Counted from the stretch's first letter, positions 1 to 11,291 are shown. The stretch is 64,000 nt of DNA from Galdieria partita (GCA_025991245.1 BQMJ01000015.1:186001-250000); one strand, 5' to 3'. Made by a program: numbers and translations. The notes: generated by a model from the letters alone, not told the origin.

Positions 1-845
1 TCACATGGAAGAGTATTTCCTATACGATAATGATATGCAACGCTAGTCTCATCGTCTGAAAGTATTGTATCTTCTACATCACCAGAGGCTATGGCAAATA
101 GATCAGTAGCAACAGTAATTCTCAAAGTAAACGTATATCTGTCGCGTAAATTATCTACACAAGGAATCCAGTGATAAGCACCAGTCAAGAATCCATCAAT
201 ATAAACATAAGAGTGCGAATCGAACTGACGGAATAATACTGAAGCATTAGAACCCATCAACTGGTAAATAACTTGAATATTGTAAATATTACTTTGACTA
301 GCAGACAACTTATCAAGAGTTTCGTCATTATGTGGAGAGGATTTCTTCTTCAAGGGCTGTTCTTGGGTTGGCTTGTTAGGAAGAAATACTCTCAAGTAAG
401 GCTTACAAACAAATGGTGAACTCAGCTTTTGTTCCAATTCTTGAATCTGAAAAGACTATATTACAAAAAGATCAATAAGAACAAAGTTTTGCTTATAACC
501 TCATTTACCTTGGTTTCTATTTGACGTTGGGCTTCCATAGTGTCAGAAATAGAACGGATAATCTCAAATTTGGCTTCTGTTTCGTTTACTTGACACTTTT
601 CTACATTTTCTATGGCAAAGTCCAAATCTACATATTCTTGTTCTTCGTTAGAAACGTCAACGGTCAACTTCGCCCTGCACTCAAGTATTTGTGCTGTCAA
701 GTCCACAGAAACCCAAATTTCCTCGTGTATTACTCTACGAGGATAAACTTGCTAAGAGTGATTTAATACAATTTGGCAAAACAGACTCGTCTCTCTTTCT
801 CTCTTCTCTTACCTCTCTATCCAAGTGCCGGTTACTGTTCAACAT
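1..845 (-). CDS. TAF2: TFIID subunit TAF2, N-terminal part (runs off window)
   Basis: Read as three exons: 845-813, 751-509 and 446 to the window edge, joined by GTAAG..TTAG and GTAAAT..TTCAG introns. All frames agree, and the last exon stays open for its whole 446 nt. The protein starts MLNSNRHLDREQVYPRR. It then has a beta-rich segment, and from about residue 140 a stretch like the M1-aminopeptidase fold of TAF2 (HWIPCVDNLRDRYTF, then ASGDVEDT). In TAF2 this region resembles the M1 amino-terminal domain but the protein is not a peptidase; the zinc site would lie outside the window. TAF2 helps TFIID bind the initiator. A true M1 aminopeptidase is the main alternative. Confidence 0.6.
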
Positions 846-1000
846 TCAAAAAGACAGTTTTTATCCAATGATTGCACTTTGTGTATTTATCATAACTTAT
901 ATTCAAACTGTATCAAAATGACGCATAAAGAAACTAATCATTCTTTGAAAAGCTAAATGACGACTCTCAGGATCATATTGCTCCAGAATACGTTGCTATT

Positions 1001-1726
1001 CTATGCCGTGAGATCAGTACTATTGAGTAACTGTAAAATTACCTTCACAGAATCAGCCAATTCTATATCATATTGATCAGGTCGACTCATAAAGCCATGG
1101 CCAGCTCTCGGATATATAAACAACTCATGATTGACGCCTGCCAACTTTAGTTCCTCTTCCAATCTCATGGCTTCTTCCAAATCAGTAAACCCCTTTGCTT
1201 GATCTTTCTCACCAAAATGTAGTTGTATTGGAACAGATATTTTACGTACATCACAAAGTTGTCTTGGTGGAATACCATAAAAGCAGACACAACAATCCAA
1301 TCCGTTTACAGCGGCTGCAGCTGTAAGTGCCAATGCACCTCCTAAAGAATATCCCACCACTGCAACGTTCCTACAGTGTTGTCTATCTCTCAGAAAACGC
1401 ACAGCAATTCCAATATCAGATAAAACTTGAGACCAATCCAGTAACGAACGAATCTAAGGTTATTAAAAGTTCAATGGAAATGTAGGAAAACAGAAACTTT
1501 TTACTCTTGTAGCTTCCGAAATATGTCTTGCCACTTTTCCAGCAAATAAGTCGGGAAGCAACACTTTGCAGTTCAAAAAGTCGCTCAGTTCTTGAGCCAA
1601 AGCACGAATGGTATAATTGACACCCCAAACCTCGTGTAATACTACAATACCATAGGAAGCCTTGTGGTTTTCTCCAAAAATATAAGCAGTTACTTCTACT
1701 TCTTTCTTCAAGGTTACACGAGACAT
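1001..1726 (-). CDS. Dienelactone hydrolase family protein (alpha/beta hydrolase)
   Basis: Two exons, 1726-1505 and 1453-1001, joined in phase 0 across a GTAAAA..CTTAG intron, give 224 residues. The first exon has the family's early strand motif VVLHEVWGVN. The second has the nucleophile elbow GYSLGG, an acid region HFGEKDQ and a catalytic histidine in RAGHGF. Classical dienelactone hydrolases use Cys at the nucleophile position; here it is Ser, as in general serine hydrolases. Cytosolic, since no targeting sequence is evident. The substrate cannot be told. It lies downstream of TAF2 on the same strand, about 155 bp away. Confidence 0.8.
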
Positions 1727-2735
1727 TGCTCTGGTTACACGAGACTAACATAGAAGGAACATTTGACGTATTTCATCAGCTAATGAAGAGTCCACTCGAC
1801 CGCATTCAAATACTCTTATGAGATATCGAAAGAATCGCTGTTTCTAGCGATTACTTGTTGTCATTTATTATAATGACTTGTAGTTTCGACTATTTTCGGT
1901 AGAACCTGTTGATTGAACTCACTTTCTCACTTTGAAACAAACATATTAATTCGTCATGTTCTTGTTGGATCATGGGAATATCAATTATAAGGATATTTTA
2001 TAGCTTTTAATACAAACAGTAAGTTTGTAAAACTTCACCATCAACAGAAATTGCTTGAAAGATGATGCCAATGTGATTTTCTTAAGAATATACTGTACTA
2101 ACAAGTGGAAGAATTTTATATTTCGAGTCTTTGAAAATATTTGCAAGCATTCGCATAATAACTCAAGCAAGAATATAGAACACCACAAGTTTCAAAGAAA
2201 CATTCAATGTTGTCAATATCCATTTAAGTACCTAAGAGATTACTACCAGTTGTTCTTTATTGAATGAACTATCTCAATAACAACCATGGTCAATGATTAT
2301 AAGAATCCGAATGAACAAACTGATTTGTGTGAGAGTTTCTTTAAAACAAGTGATATCATCTCTTGCCTACTACAACAAAGGAACTGAACTGAATTCATTA
2401 TATTTCTTTGTTTGATTTTGAATGAAAATGATCCTACTTCATAAAAGTGAATAGAAGGCAAGATTATTGCAAAGAAATGCAGTTGAAAGAAGCAGTAGAG
2501 TTTCTCAAAGTACTCAATGGATTCCTTCCTATTTGTTCATTGCCAATTTGAGCTCACTTGATGATAACGTTCAGATTGTGCACGTTTGAAAAGATTTCGT
2601 TCGAGTGTTGTTACTAGGAAGAATGCATGATTCAAGTACTTCTTAGATATCCTAATGAAGCTCAGCTTTTGTTATGAAACAAAGCTTCAACTGAAAGTGA
2701 TTTTCAATTAGGAATTTGGGTAGAATTCTTTTCCA
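1727..2735. other. Intergenic, about 1 kb, no gene seen
   Basis: AT-rich sequence with only short, low-complexity open frames on both strands. I see no conserved motif, no pair of tRNA A and B boxes and no repeat. It holds the promoter of the hydrolase (minus strand) and of the small gene starting at 2736. Confidence 0.5.
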
Positions 2736-3053
2736 ATGTGGAATAGAGTTGTGCAAAGACTTAAAGTACTTTGGATGCAAGAACCACTAGTTTTTGTCAC
2801 TGTAGTTATGGTTTCAGCAGGTATGTAAGAAATGAAGTGAAACTCTAAAAGTATCATACTTAGACCAGCGTAGCTTTACCCCTTCCTTTTGTTTTACCTC
2901 CTTTGATTGGCGATCGTACTGAACCTCACAAACCTACTGGAGCAAGAGCACTTCGAGGTATAATACTTGAACGAATATTCGGCCTTTTATTTCTTACTGC
3001 TCTCTTCAATAGAGTATGGCTCTATCTTTGATAGAACAACCAACTGGAAATAA
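2736..3053 (+). CDS. Small membrane protein resembling complex I subunit NDUFA3/NI9M
   Basis: Exons 2736-2824, 2869-2957 and 3013-3053 give 72 residues. The first intron uses a GTAAGA donor and is 44 nt. The second is 55 nt, GTATAA..AATAG. The protein reads LKVLWMQEPLVFVTVVMVS, then a proline-rich hydrophobic run ALPLPFVLPPLIGDR and a polar tail. The order (short basic start, W..EP, one membrane helix, PP, then a hydrophilic tail) is that of NDUFA3 and its fungal relative NI9M, single-span accessory subunits of mitochondrial complex I. Without the second splice, the frame continues to another hydrophobic end (stop near 3030), so the C-terminus is uncertain. The family call rests on pattern, not alignment. 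Confidence 0.42.
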
Positions 3054-3115
3054 ATGATTGCCGACAGCAGTAAAAAGTAACCGTATATGATATAAGAAGA
3101 CAGTAAATTTTCTTT

Positions 3116-5460
3116 ATGACTTGTAAAGTCAGTTGGTTTTCTTTGGGAGTATATGACTTTCTCATGTTTCTTCATTTGACAAAGATTCTATTTCCGTTCC
3201 AAGTTTACACCTCGTTGGGTTATAAAGCGCACTGTCGACAATGTCTTCACAGAAAGCCAACTTTCGAACGAAATAGTTTCACGCCTCCTCAAAGAGTTTC
3301 AAAAGCATTTATACTATGTGACTTGAACCAACCTTCCTCTTTGGAACAAACAGACAGCCAAAGAAATGAAGTTGGCAACGATACTTTTGCAAAGATCCAA
3401 AAGTACTTTGAAGAAGCAAGTCAGAGATTAGGGTTTTCACAGGAAGATATGAAAACTCTTTCCCAGTCTCTACTTTCAACTTTAGGTATTCAAAAGTCTG
3501 CGACTCCTGTAATCTTACGTCACCCTAAGAAAGAGCAATTCCAACTTCGTTGTATGTTGATATTAGCTGGATATGCTTTTGAAAGTTACAACGAGCCTTT
3601 ACCTCTTTATTGCGAGGAAACAACCGAAAACTGCTTTGTGGCTTTTGCTTCAAAGCGTTTAGTGGAGTGCTTTGGTTCAGGTTTCTTAGTTGTAAAAGTG
3701 AAAGAGTTGAATGGCTTTCGTTTATCAAAAGTGAAAGGTCTTCGACTATGTATGGACTCACGTGTTGCAAAGTTTCAGAATCTTTTGTCTGAAATGTCAA
3801 CACTTCATGAGAAGAGGAAACTATCCAACTTGTTCCAAGTTTCTTCTTCTAGTGGAGAGTGTAGTTTGGATAATATTTTATTTGGTTGTATTCTCGTCTA
3901 TTCTGCTTCAGAACCACAAAAGGATCAACATTTAGAGACTTTGCCTGGTCTTTTGATGCAGTTTTGCTATGATGAATTGGCAACGAAGGAAAGTGTTTGG
4001 GCACAAGTTTCGATATCTCATGTGGAAGGACTGAATGACTTGAAACAAACATATACACTTGCTATTCGCACTATTGCTTTTGTAGGAATTCCTTTTCTGT
4101 TGAGGCGTCTATTGTTTCAAATACTTCGATTACTTTTGCAATATATTCCGAAATGGAAAGGTCATCAAGATAGACCTTTTTATCTCTTAAAGGAGTATAT
4201 TCAACCACGCGTGATTGGAGTGGCAAAAGTTGAAATTTCTTATTGGCAATGGAACAATAGAATGTCTTCTTCTTCTTCTTCTTATCCTAACAACGTATTA
4301 TGTTGGGAGACTATACAAAAGTATCAGAGGCACTATCTTATGGCCAATGAAGCTCAACGTAAAGCCAATTTTCGAAAAGAGGAATCTATCAAGTGGAAGG
4401 AATTGACCGAAAGATGGCAAGGTTCATCATCGACTATGGAATGCTTTGACAAAACGGAACTATTGTGTATGATTGAAAATATTGAAACTGACACGGAACT
4501 TTTAATATGGCAACAAACGGACTCCACAATTCCCATCTTGTACATAGCTTTTAGGGGAACAGAACAACATAGCTGGCAAGATTTCTTTACAGATGCATTG
4601 GTTTATCAACAATCTTATTTTTTCGGAGATGATGACATTGACATAGATCTTCATATCAATCCATTCAAGGATGCTATTTCTTCCAAGGGCCCAAAGAGTG
4701 ATTCTTATTTTCAGTTTCATCAAACTGAAATGGAATGGAAACAACGACAAAGACATAATGGAATGGAAGATTCTTCGAAAGAGGAAGAAATTCATTCATA
4801 CATCGAACAACAGTTAGCGTGTCCTTTTGAAGGTCCCAAAGTACATTATGGCTTCCTTCGTTCATTTGCTGGAATCCGGGAGACGTTCCTTCAAGTAATT
4901 GAAAAGGCAGTTGGTTCAGAATATTTGAAACACGATGTTAAAGCCACTCCTATTCTGTATTTTACTGGTCATTCTTTGGGAGGTGCATTGGCAACTTTAG
5001 CTGCTGGTGAAGTTGCTTATAGACATCCTTCTTGGCAAATACAAATGTACAATTTTGGTTCTCCCAGAGTTGGTAGTGCAGAGTTTGTGAATATTTACAA
5101 TCAACTGGTACCTCATAGTTTCCGAGTAGTAAATGATACCGATATTATTGCAAGAATTCCTCGTAGTCAAAATTTTGAATATTATCATGTTGGTAATACT
5201 GTGTTGATTAACCAACAAGGAGAAGTGAGTGAGTTTTTATATGGAAGGAAATATGTTATTGACTCATGTTTTAGCTATGGACGCAAGGACAATCTGGAGA
5301 AGAAGATCCCTTAGATGATAACTGGTCTAGTTTACAGGAAATGTTGGAAGCAGAATGGTCTTTACTGAATTCTCTTTCTAAAGGAATGTCTTTAGAACAT
5401 CACTTAGAAGCCGCTTATTTAGTAGCGATGGAAAATTTGTTGAAAAGAAGCTCTGAATAA
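3116..5460 (+). CDS. Class 3 lipase (alpha/beta hydrolase)
   Basis: Exon 3116-5224 plus exon 5275-5460. The 50-nt intron GTGAGT..TTTTAG removes an apparent early stop and restores a helical acidic C-terminus, giving about 764 residues. The lipase-3 core occupies the last third. It has an oxyanion region YIAFRGTEQHSWQDF, the GHSLGGALATLAAG elbow, an Asp in NDTDIIARIP and a His in YYHVGN. The roughly 450 residues before it are unrecognised and include a hydrophobic stretch near residue 320 (AFVGIPFLLRRLLFQILR). The start is uncertain: an in-frame ATG lies 16 codons on, and the basic N-terminus could be a transit peptide. Plastid or membrane triacylglycerol/galactolipid hydrolysis is plausible but inferred. 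Confidence 0.82.
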
Positions 5461-5509
5461 AATTCGTTTCTTCTTTGATTTTGGACGATTGTAGAAAACT
5501 GAGATCTTT

Positions 5510-6370
5510 ATGGAACAAGGAAGTGATAAGTGGAAAGTCTCTATGCACTTGTGGCAGAATCTAGATGAAGAAACCATTCGGGCTTTATGGAATGTTCAAG
5601 AACAACTCAATAAACTGGAAGAAGAACGTGACAGAGCTATAGAAGAAATAGAACGGCAAGTTTTGGAAAGCAGTAGACCCCTGTATGAAGAACGACAACG
5701 GATATGTTCTTTGGTTGACCGCTTTTGGTTTCACGTATTGTGTAGTCATCCGTATACAGGAATGAAGATGACTAGCAAGGATCGTACAGTATTACAACAT
5801 TTGGAGGACATCTTCTTTACAGAGGTGGACAATTGTCTGCAAGGCTATCAGATAAACTTGGTAAGCAATAGGACACCTCTGTATTTCAGTTATAAACTGG
5901 GAATGTAGAAGTTTTCTCCCAATGAGTATATTGAAGATGAGATTATATGGAAGCAAGTAAAATATGTCGATGACTTGCAGGGTTGGAAAGGAGCCATTTC
6001 TGGGATACGATGGAAGAGACAGGTAAAATAATAATACATTTATTCAAGTTTATAGTATTTTAAGGTTTTTCAATGTTTTGTGATATAGGATCCCATTAAG
6101 GATCTGGATAACGATGTTTTTTCTGATGGTGAAGAAGAACTGCAAGTAACAGGACAGGGAAATAATAATATTGCCAAGTTACAGAGGAAAACCAAGTCAT
6201 TACTGAGTTGGTTTGAAACGGAAGATGTTACGGACAACTTGAAGGATGTATTTTATGAAGATATTTGGCAACATTGTATTGATTGGTTCTTTGCTAGAGA
6301 TAGTGCACTGATTGAAGAGTTTCCAGTTACTATGGAAGAAGAGCAACAAGATATCGTCATGCTTGACTGA
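5510..6370 (+). CDS. SET/NAP family histone chaperone
   Basis: Three exons, 5510-5860, 5909-6022 and 6089-6370, with introns of 48 and 66 nt, give 248 residues. The N-terminal long helix (LNKLEEERDRAIEEIERQVLE) is the dimerisation helix of the NAP fold. It is followed by the SET/Vps75-like earmuff: FWFHVLCSHP, LEDIFFTEVD, the YQINLKFSPNEY strand, then WKQV. A short acidic stretch is present (FSDGEEEL), but there is no long acidic tail. The family carries H3-H4 or H2A-H2B and assists acetylation and assembly in the nucleus. The ATG is 49 nt after the lipase stop. The stop is 11 nt from the stop of the convergent transporter. Confidence 0.78.
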
Positions 6371-6381
6371 AAAAGACAACG

Positions 6382-7531
6382 TCAACTTGTCTTTGCACTG
6401 TAAATAGCGGCTCCTATAATAAACAGAGCACCCATGCATCCTTGGAATGACAAAGTTTCCTGTAAAAACCACCAAGAAAAGATTGCTCCATATAATGGAT
6501 CTAAAGCATAGATCACCGAAGCCTAGCAAGTCATAAGTAAGCTCAAGTATATAAAAAATTTTAGTATTACTCACTTTTTCAGGAGCGACTTTCTTTTGAG
6601 CAATTGTTTGAAGCCAATTGCCTAAACCAGTTGTAATACAACCCAAATACAACCAACACCACCACTGGTGTTGAATCAGTGTGGGAATCAGTTTCCATTG
6701 TTCTTCTATGCAAGAAAGATTCGAAATATGTTCAATTCCGAACCAAACCAAACTGCATATGGTAACTGTCCACAAAGAACATACATTTAATAGTGCAGCA
6801 GAATATTGTTGTGCAGCATTGCTCAATCTTACAATAAACATAGCCGAAGCCAAAGCTGCCAAAATACAATAAATATCTCCCTCACTGATATGATAAGAAT
6901 AAATATCGAAAGATAGTAAACAAGTACCTAGAAATGCGGCAAAAACAGATAACCAAGTATCTGATGAAATCCTTCTTCCATATAATAACCAAAGAATAAG
7001 TGGAACAAACTTGACGTTGAGATATAATAGGAAGCCACCTTTGTTGGCATCAGTAGTTTCCAGACCAACAGATTGCAAAGCAAAGCCAAGAAAAAGCCAA
7101 AACCCCAACTCCGTCCCTGATAACCATAACGAGGAGTTGAAAATGGAAACGTTCTTCTCCGTTGAACTGCGAGAAGACTGGAAAAACAAAGAAGGAAGAA
7201 ATGTCAGAGAAGCCAACAAAAAGCGAACGAAATTGAAGAGTTCTGGTGAACTATACTGCAGAGAATATTTGATGAGGGCATGTTGAGTTCCCCATATTAT
7301 AGTTACTGTATGTAACAACAAATAATTGAGTTTCCAACTCTTTTCAAAGGCATTATGACAGCTAAGAGAAAGTGAAGAAGAAGTCACTCCCTTGAACCAA
7401 CGAAACAAGCGACAGTTGACTAGGAACTTTGTTTTACTTGTATATGGTTTCCTATTCGTACAAAAACGCCTTTGGACATTCTTCCAACTCTCTGTGGTAA
7501 CCAATCGTATCGTAACAAAAGTTGTGGACAT
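6382..7531 (-). CDS. EamA/DMT-family membrane transporter
   Basis: Exons 7531-6575 and 6522-6382, joined in phase 0 across a 52-nt GTGAGT..GCTAG intron, give 365 residues. After splicing, the second EamA repeat ends as expected with SVIYALDPLYGAIFSWWFLQE and GALFIIGAAIYSA. The protein has about ten hydrophobic helices in two repeats; the first repeat starts at TIIWGTQHALIKY. About 70 basic, Ser/Arg-rich residues before the first helix could be an organelle transit peptide. The family moves small metabolites, and many algal members sit in plastid envelopes, but the substrate is unknown. I chose the ATG at 7531. An in-frame extension to 7606 has no ATG of its own that fits better. Confidence 0.75.
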
Positions 7532-7621
7532 CTTTTGGTTAGCAATAGCAAAATGTGATATTTCAGGATGGAATAAAGTTATATATATATACAAAGAATG
7601 TATCACGATACAAAACTCTTT

Positions 7622-8283
7622 TCAAGGTCTTCTACCTACCCTATTCACCAAAGATATTGGAGAAGGTCCTTCTGAAGTCTTTCCTACTTGAGAAGAAGAT
7701 ATATGCTGCAATTGATTAGAAGGACTAAGGAATCCTGTCAAAGCGGATGTTTTTGTTCGTGCTCTATTCCAAAGAGTTCTTGCTCTCGAAAGGATAATCA
7801 ACGGACGACGAAAGCGTTCAGCTTGTTGCTTTTGCCGAGCTTCTTCTCTCTCTTTCAATATTTTTGAAATAGCAGGGTCTCTATTCATTCTTTCCCAAAG
7901 CTTCAATCTGCCTTTTCTCCAACCTAAAAAGTAACCAAAGGCCAAAGTAACAGTTGAAGAGGGTATCGCATATTTCCAAATCCTAAGTTCGCAAATAGAC
8001 AATGAAGCTTCTCATAACAATAGCTGAACATCACTCACCACTCATATTGGTCCAAAATAGAATTTCTGGTTCTTCTAGACTTTTGAGGGTTCTTTATTTG
8101 ACTTTGAATGGCCTCAAGTCTCTTCTCAATGGACGCCTGGTGATGAGTTCTTGCCAAATAGCCAGCCCAGGCAGCACTAGCAGATAGAAGAGTTCCACCT
8201 ACTGTCAAAACAGTTCGATGGGTTTCAAAAGTCTTTTGAAGCTTTCCAATAAACTCTAATAATTTATGGAAACGTGAAACCAT
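7622..8283 (-). CDS. Unrecognised protein with two hydrophobic segments
   Basis: Exons 8283-8039 and 7982-7622, joined across a 56-nt GTGAGT..CTTAG intron, give 201 residues. The first exon has a hydrophobic segment (VLTVGGTLLSASAAWAGYLA). The second opens with another (YAIPSSTVTLAFGYFLGW), followed by a strongly basic helical stretch (LKEREEARQKQQAERFRR) and a Ser-rich tail. The layout, two short helices then a basic coiled region, suggests a small organelle membrane protein, perhaps mitochondrial. I do not recognise a family. The start is the first ATG. It is divergent from VPS18, with 83 bp between the two start codons. Confidence 0.65.
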
Positions 8284-8366
8284 ATCTATCAAAGCAAAAC
8301 TTGACAAGCCAAATTGTATGATTCATAATGTTTTCTTGTGTCGAGATGACTTGAGACATTTGTTTC

Positions 8367-11291
8367 ATGTTTTCTTTAGAAACAGGATTTCGAAAGCCTA
8401 TTAGTGCTGGAGAAAGAGTTATTGTAGTTTCTGCTGCAAATAATGTGCTGTTTTTGGGAACAGATGCTGGAAGACTGCTACGTTGGGATACTAACCTAGA
8501 TGATCTGGAAGAAATCAAGTTGACACGAGCTCCAAAGGAACAACCACGTCGTATATTTCCAGACTATGAGAGCAGAGATTTCATTGTTTCCTTTGGTACT
8601 GCTGATAACTACTATGTGAAAGACAGTTCAAGACACAGCAGTACTGGACGTCTTTCTTTTGGTTCAAGTACCGGAGAACGTCCTCGTGCTCTGGGTAGAA
8701 TTCGTGGAGTGACTTTGACTGCTGCACATTTTATGCCTTTGGAGAGTTCGCGATTTTTTTGCAGTATCTCAGAACCAAAGACACCTCCTTCTGAAGGAGC
8801 AGAAAACCCTACAAATTGGATGAGTCAAAGATTAATATTGTTAGGATCTGAAAATGGTGTTATTTTAGGGCTGTTTGTCGATAATACAACAGGAAAAGAT
8901 GAGAATGTAGTCAAGTTATGGAATGTTCCTGGAGCTGAGGCGATTTATGGAATTCGAGGTGAGATAGTGTCAAATATTGGAATGGAGAAGGTTTATGCCT
9001 TTACTACAATTGTGTGTACCAGTAATCGACTTTATCAGTTTGTTGGAGATGCCAACTTAGAAATCTTTCAAAGAAATCCCCACGTTCTGGAAATAACCCC
9101 TACAGATTCCGAGACCAGCCATAAAGCTAAAGCTGCACCTGTCAGTTCTTCAACCTCTCCACTTAGTCCGAATATTACAAAACCTACCAAACAACCGACA
9201 AGTCAACGCGTTTGTTTCTTTACTGTGGATTGTGGTAGACGAGCCCAAAAATTTTGTTGGACTACTTGTGCTGGTGTTATTCACGGAGAGTTGGATTGGA
9301 AAAGAGTTATTCGTTCCTATTCAAGTTCTGTTATTATGAACAAGTCACTCATCCGTTTAGATGGAAGCCATAGTCCGCGTTCTTCTGTTTTGTTGGCAGC
9401 GAGTTTGACAGAATTCTATGTTGTTCTTCTTTACTCGGATCGAGTAATTCTTGTCAATCAACTTTCTGGGAGAATATTTCAGGAACTGAATGTGTCATTT
9501 ACATCTTCTCTTCGTTCATCTCCTCCACAATTTGCCAGCATTGCACCTTCTTCGCAAATGACTCGAAGCCAAATAAACGCATCGGATATGATTCAGGATA
9601 TAGTCAACAATTCTTTATGGATATATGCAAGTAACGGATATTTCTTGCGCTTGTCTTGTGATAATGAAGAAGAAGGAATTTGGAAAGTAGCGTTGGAGAT
9701 GAATCGCTTTGATGTAGCACTGAGATTATCGCAAACGGAGGAACAGGCTAGAGAAGTTTTTTTAGCTCAAGCAGACTGGTTGGCTGATGTGAATGGAGCT
9801 TATAGAGAGGCCGCCAAATTGTATGCAAAGACTAGAAAACCGATGGAAGAAGTATTGTTAAAATTACTGGAAGCTCCTTGGAAGGTTTCTGCTGGAGAGC
9901 TTAACCCCATCATGGAGTACTTGATATCCCTTTTGGACCAACTGAGTTTAGATTTGCCTATGCAGCGGACAATCATTGCAACTTTAATACTAGAAGAGTA
10001 TTGTAAAGAATTATGTGTTTCTGGTATCGTGGAAAATGACATGAAGGAAGGACCGCTAAAAGAAGACTTCAATGCCTTTTTACAGGACCACTGGCAAGAT
10101 CTGGATCTTAAGACTTCATTCTTAATATTACTTTCTCATGGTCTGTGGGAAGCTGCTGTAAATCTATCTATGTGTTCGAAAAAATGGCAGAATGCTATCC
10201 AAATATGCATTCAAAACGAGGCCTATAGTAAGGCTTTAGATATATTGATTCGAGCAGAGGATCCCGAAATGTTTTCCAAGTTTGCAGGTTATCTTGCATT
10301 GCATGTTCCGGAGGAATTGGCCTCGACAGCACTACTTTGTGGAAAGGAAGCAGTCATTAGAGTTATTCCTGCTTTGCTTCGTACGTTTCACTTTTCATCT
10401 CACGAAAATATTCGAAGAAGAGCTTTATACGGGTGTTTGAGTTTATTGGAAACTCGGAAAGATGATCCTTATTACTGTAAATTGATCCTTCTTTTGTATG
10501 CCCTCGATGAGAATGAGGAAGCTGCCATGGAGTCTTTCCAAACCACTTATCCAAAACTTGAATCACAACAACTGCAAGATTATTGTATATTTGCTATGCA
10601 TTGTTGTCTTTTAGGTAATTTTGGCAAGGTTTGTGTTCAAATATTTCAAAGTTTAGGCATGCTTGGTGATGCTGTAGAACTCGCTTGTCGGATGGACCCT
10701 GCTTATGCGAAGGAAATTGTTTTGCACTTGACCAATCAAGTTGAAAATAGGGAATTGGTGCGAAAGTTTTGGTTACGAGTGGCACTAGCAATGGGTGGTT
10801 CTAATCCATCAAGCCTAGCTAAAGTAATGGAAGACAGTAATGGAATTTTACAAATGGAGGATGTAATGCCTTTAATGGAAGACTTTTTAGAAATGGATGA
10901 AGATATGAAGAGTGCTGTTTGTTATTCTCTTATAACCAATCAAAACAGAATCCAGTCTGCTATCGAAATATCTTCACGAGCTGAAAGAACATTGGAAGAG
11001 CTTGACGAAGAAATGGAAAAGTTGAAGAAAAAGAAACAGCAACAACACAAAACCTTAAATCATGACTCTGGTCCTTTTTGTATTCAGTTTCCTTGTGGTC
11101 ATATTTTTTATGACAAACAAAGCTTTTTGAATGCATGGACAGATATGAAGTATAATGACTTGTACGAGAGCAAGCAGCCATTAGACAAATCTGAAGATTG
11201 GGGAGAACAGCACCTGGAAGAACAGTGTCCACTTTGTGGGGAGAACATGATAGAAACAATAGATCACGATATAAGTTTGGAATCACCCTAA
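8367..11291 (+). CDS. VPS18: Vacuolar sorting protein VPS18 (Pep3/Dor), HOPS/CORVET core
   Basis: A single open frame of 974 residues. The N-terminal half is beta-propeller-like (NNVLFLGTDAGRLLRWD; LGSENGVILGLF). From about residue 450 helical clathrin-type repeats follow, with the typical YREAAKLYAKTRKPMEEVLLKLLE. A coiled segment near residue 870-895 leads to a C-terminal zinc module (PCGHIF, then CPLCG). VPS18 is a core subunit of HOPS and CORVET, which tether vacuolar and endosomal membranes for fusion. The RING-like end looks incomplete: I see FCIQFPCGH and CPLCG but no CxxC pair just before them, where family members have one. No intron. Confidence 0.9.
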   Translation: MFSLETGFRKPISAGERVIVVSAANNVLFLGTDAGRLLRWDTNLDDLEEIKLTRAPKEQPRRIFPDYESRDFIVSFGTADNYYVKDSSRHSSTGRLSFGSSTGERPRALGRIRGVTLTAAHFMPLESSRFFCSISEPKTPPSEGAENPTNWMSQRLILLGSENGVILGLFVDNTTGKDENVVKLWNVPGAEAIYGIRGEIVSNIGMEKVYAFTTIVCTSNRLYQFVGDANLEIFQRNPHVLEITPTDSETSHKAKAAPVSSSTSPLSPNITKPTKQPTSQRVCFFTVDCGRRAQKFCWTTCAGVIHGELDWKRVIRSYSSSVIMNKSLIRLDGSHSPRSSVLLAASLTEFYVVLLYSDRVILVNQLSGRIFQELNVSFTSSLRSSPPQFASIAPSSQMTRSQINASDMIQDIVNNSLWIYASNGYFLRLSCDNEEEGIWKVALEMNRFDVALRLSQTEEQAREVFLAQADWLADVNGAYREAAKLYAKTRKPMEEVLLKLLEAPWKVSAGELNPIMEYLISLLDQLSLDLPMQRTIIATLILEEYCKELCVSGIVENDMKEGPLKEDFNAFLQDHWQDLDLKTSFLILLSHGLWEAAVNLSMCSKKWQNAIQICIQNEAYSKALDILIRAEDPEMFSKFAGYLALHVPEELASTALLCGKEAVIRVIPALLRTFHFSSHENIRRRALYGCLSLLETRKDDPYYCKLILLLYALDENEEAAMESFQTTYPKLESQQLQDYCIFAMHCCLLGNFGKVCVQIFQSLGMLGDAVELACRMDPAYAKEIVLHLTNQVENRELVRKFWLRVALAMGGSNPSSLAKVMEDSNGILQMEDVMPLMEDFLEMDEDMKSAVCYSLITNQNRIQSAIEISSRAERTLEELDEEMEKLKKKKQQQHKTLNHDSGPFCIQFPCGHIFYDKQSFLNAWTDMKYNDLYESKQPLDKSEDWGEQHLEEQCPLCGENMIETIDHDISLESP

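Noticed and set aside
2958-3032. Alternative hydrophobic C-terminus for the NDUFA3-like gene without the second splice
   Set aside because: Possible, but the intron has normal length and ends, and the spliced tail is hydrophilic as in the family. Kept only as an uncertainty.
5314-5460. Apparent frameshift or pseudogene at the 3' end of the lipase
   Set aside because: A 50-nt intron with GTGAGT and TTTTAG restores one continuous frame to 5460.
6200-6381. Long continuation of the transporter frame into the SET/NAP gene
   Set aside because: Splicing at 6523-6574 gives the conserved EamA end and a stop at 6382; the continuation is read-through of the intron.
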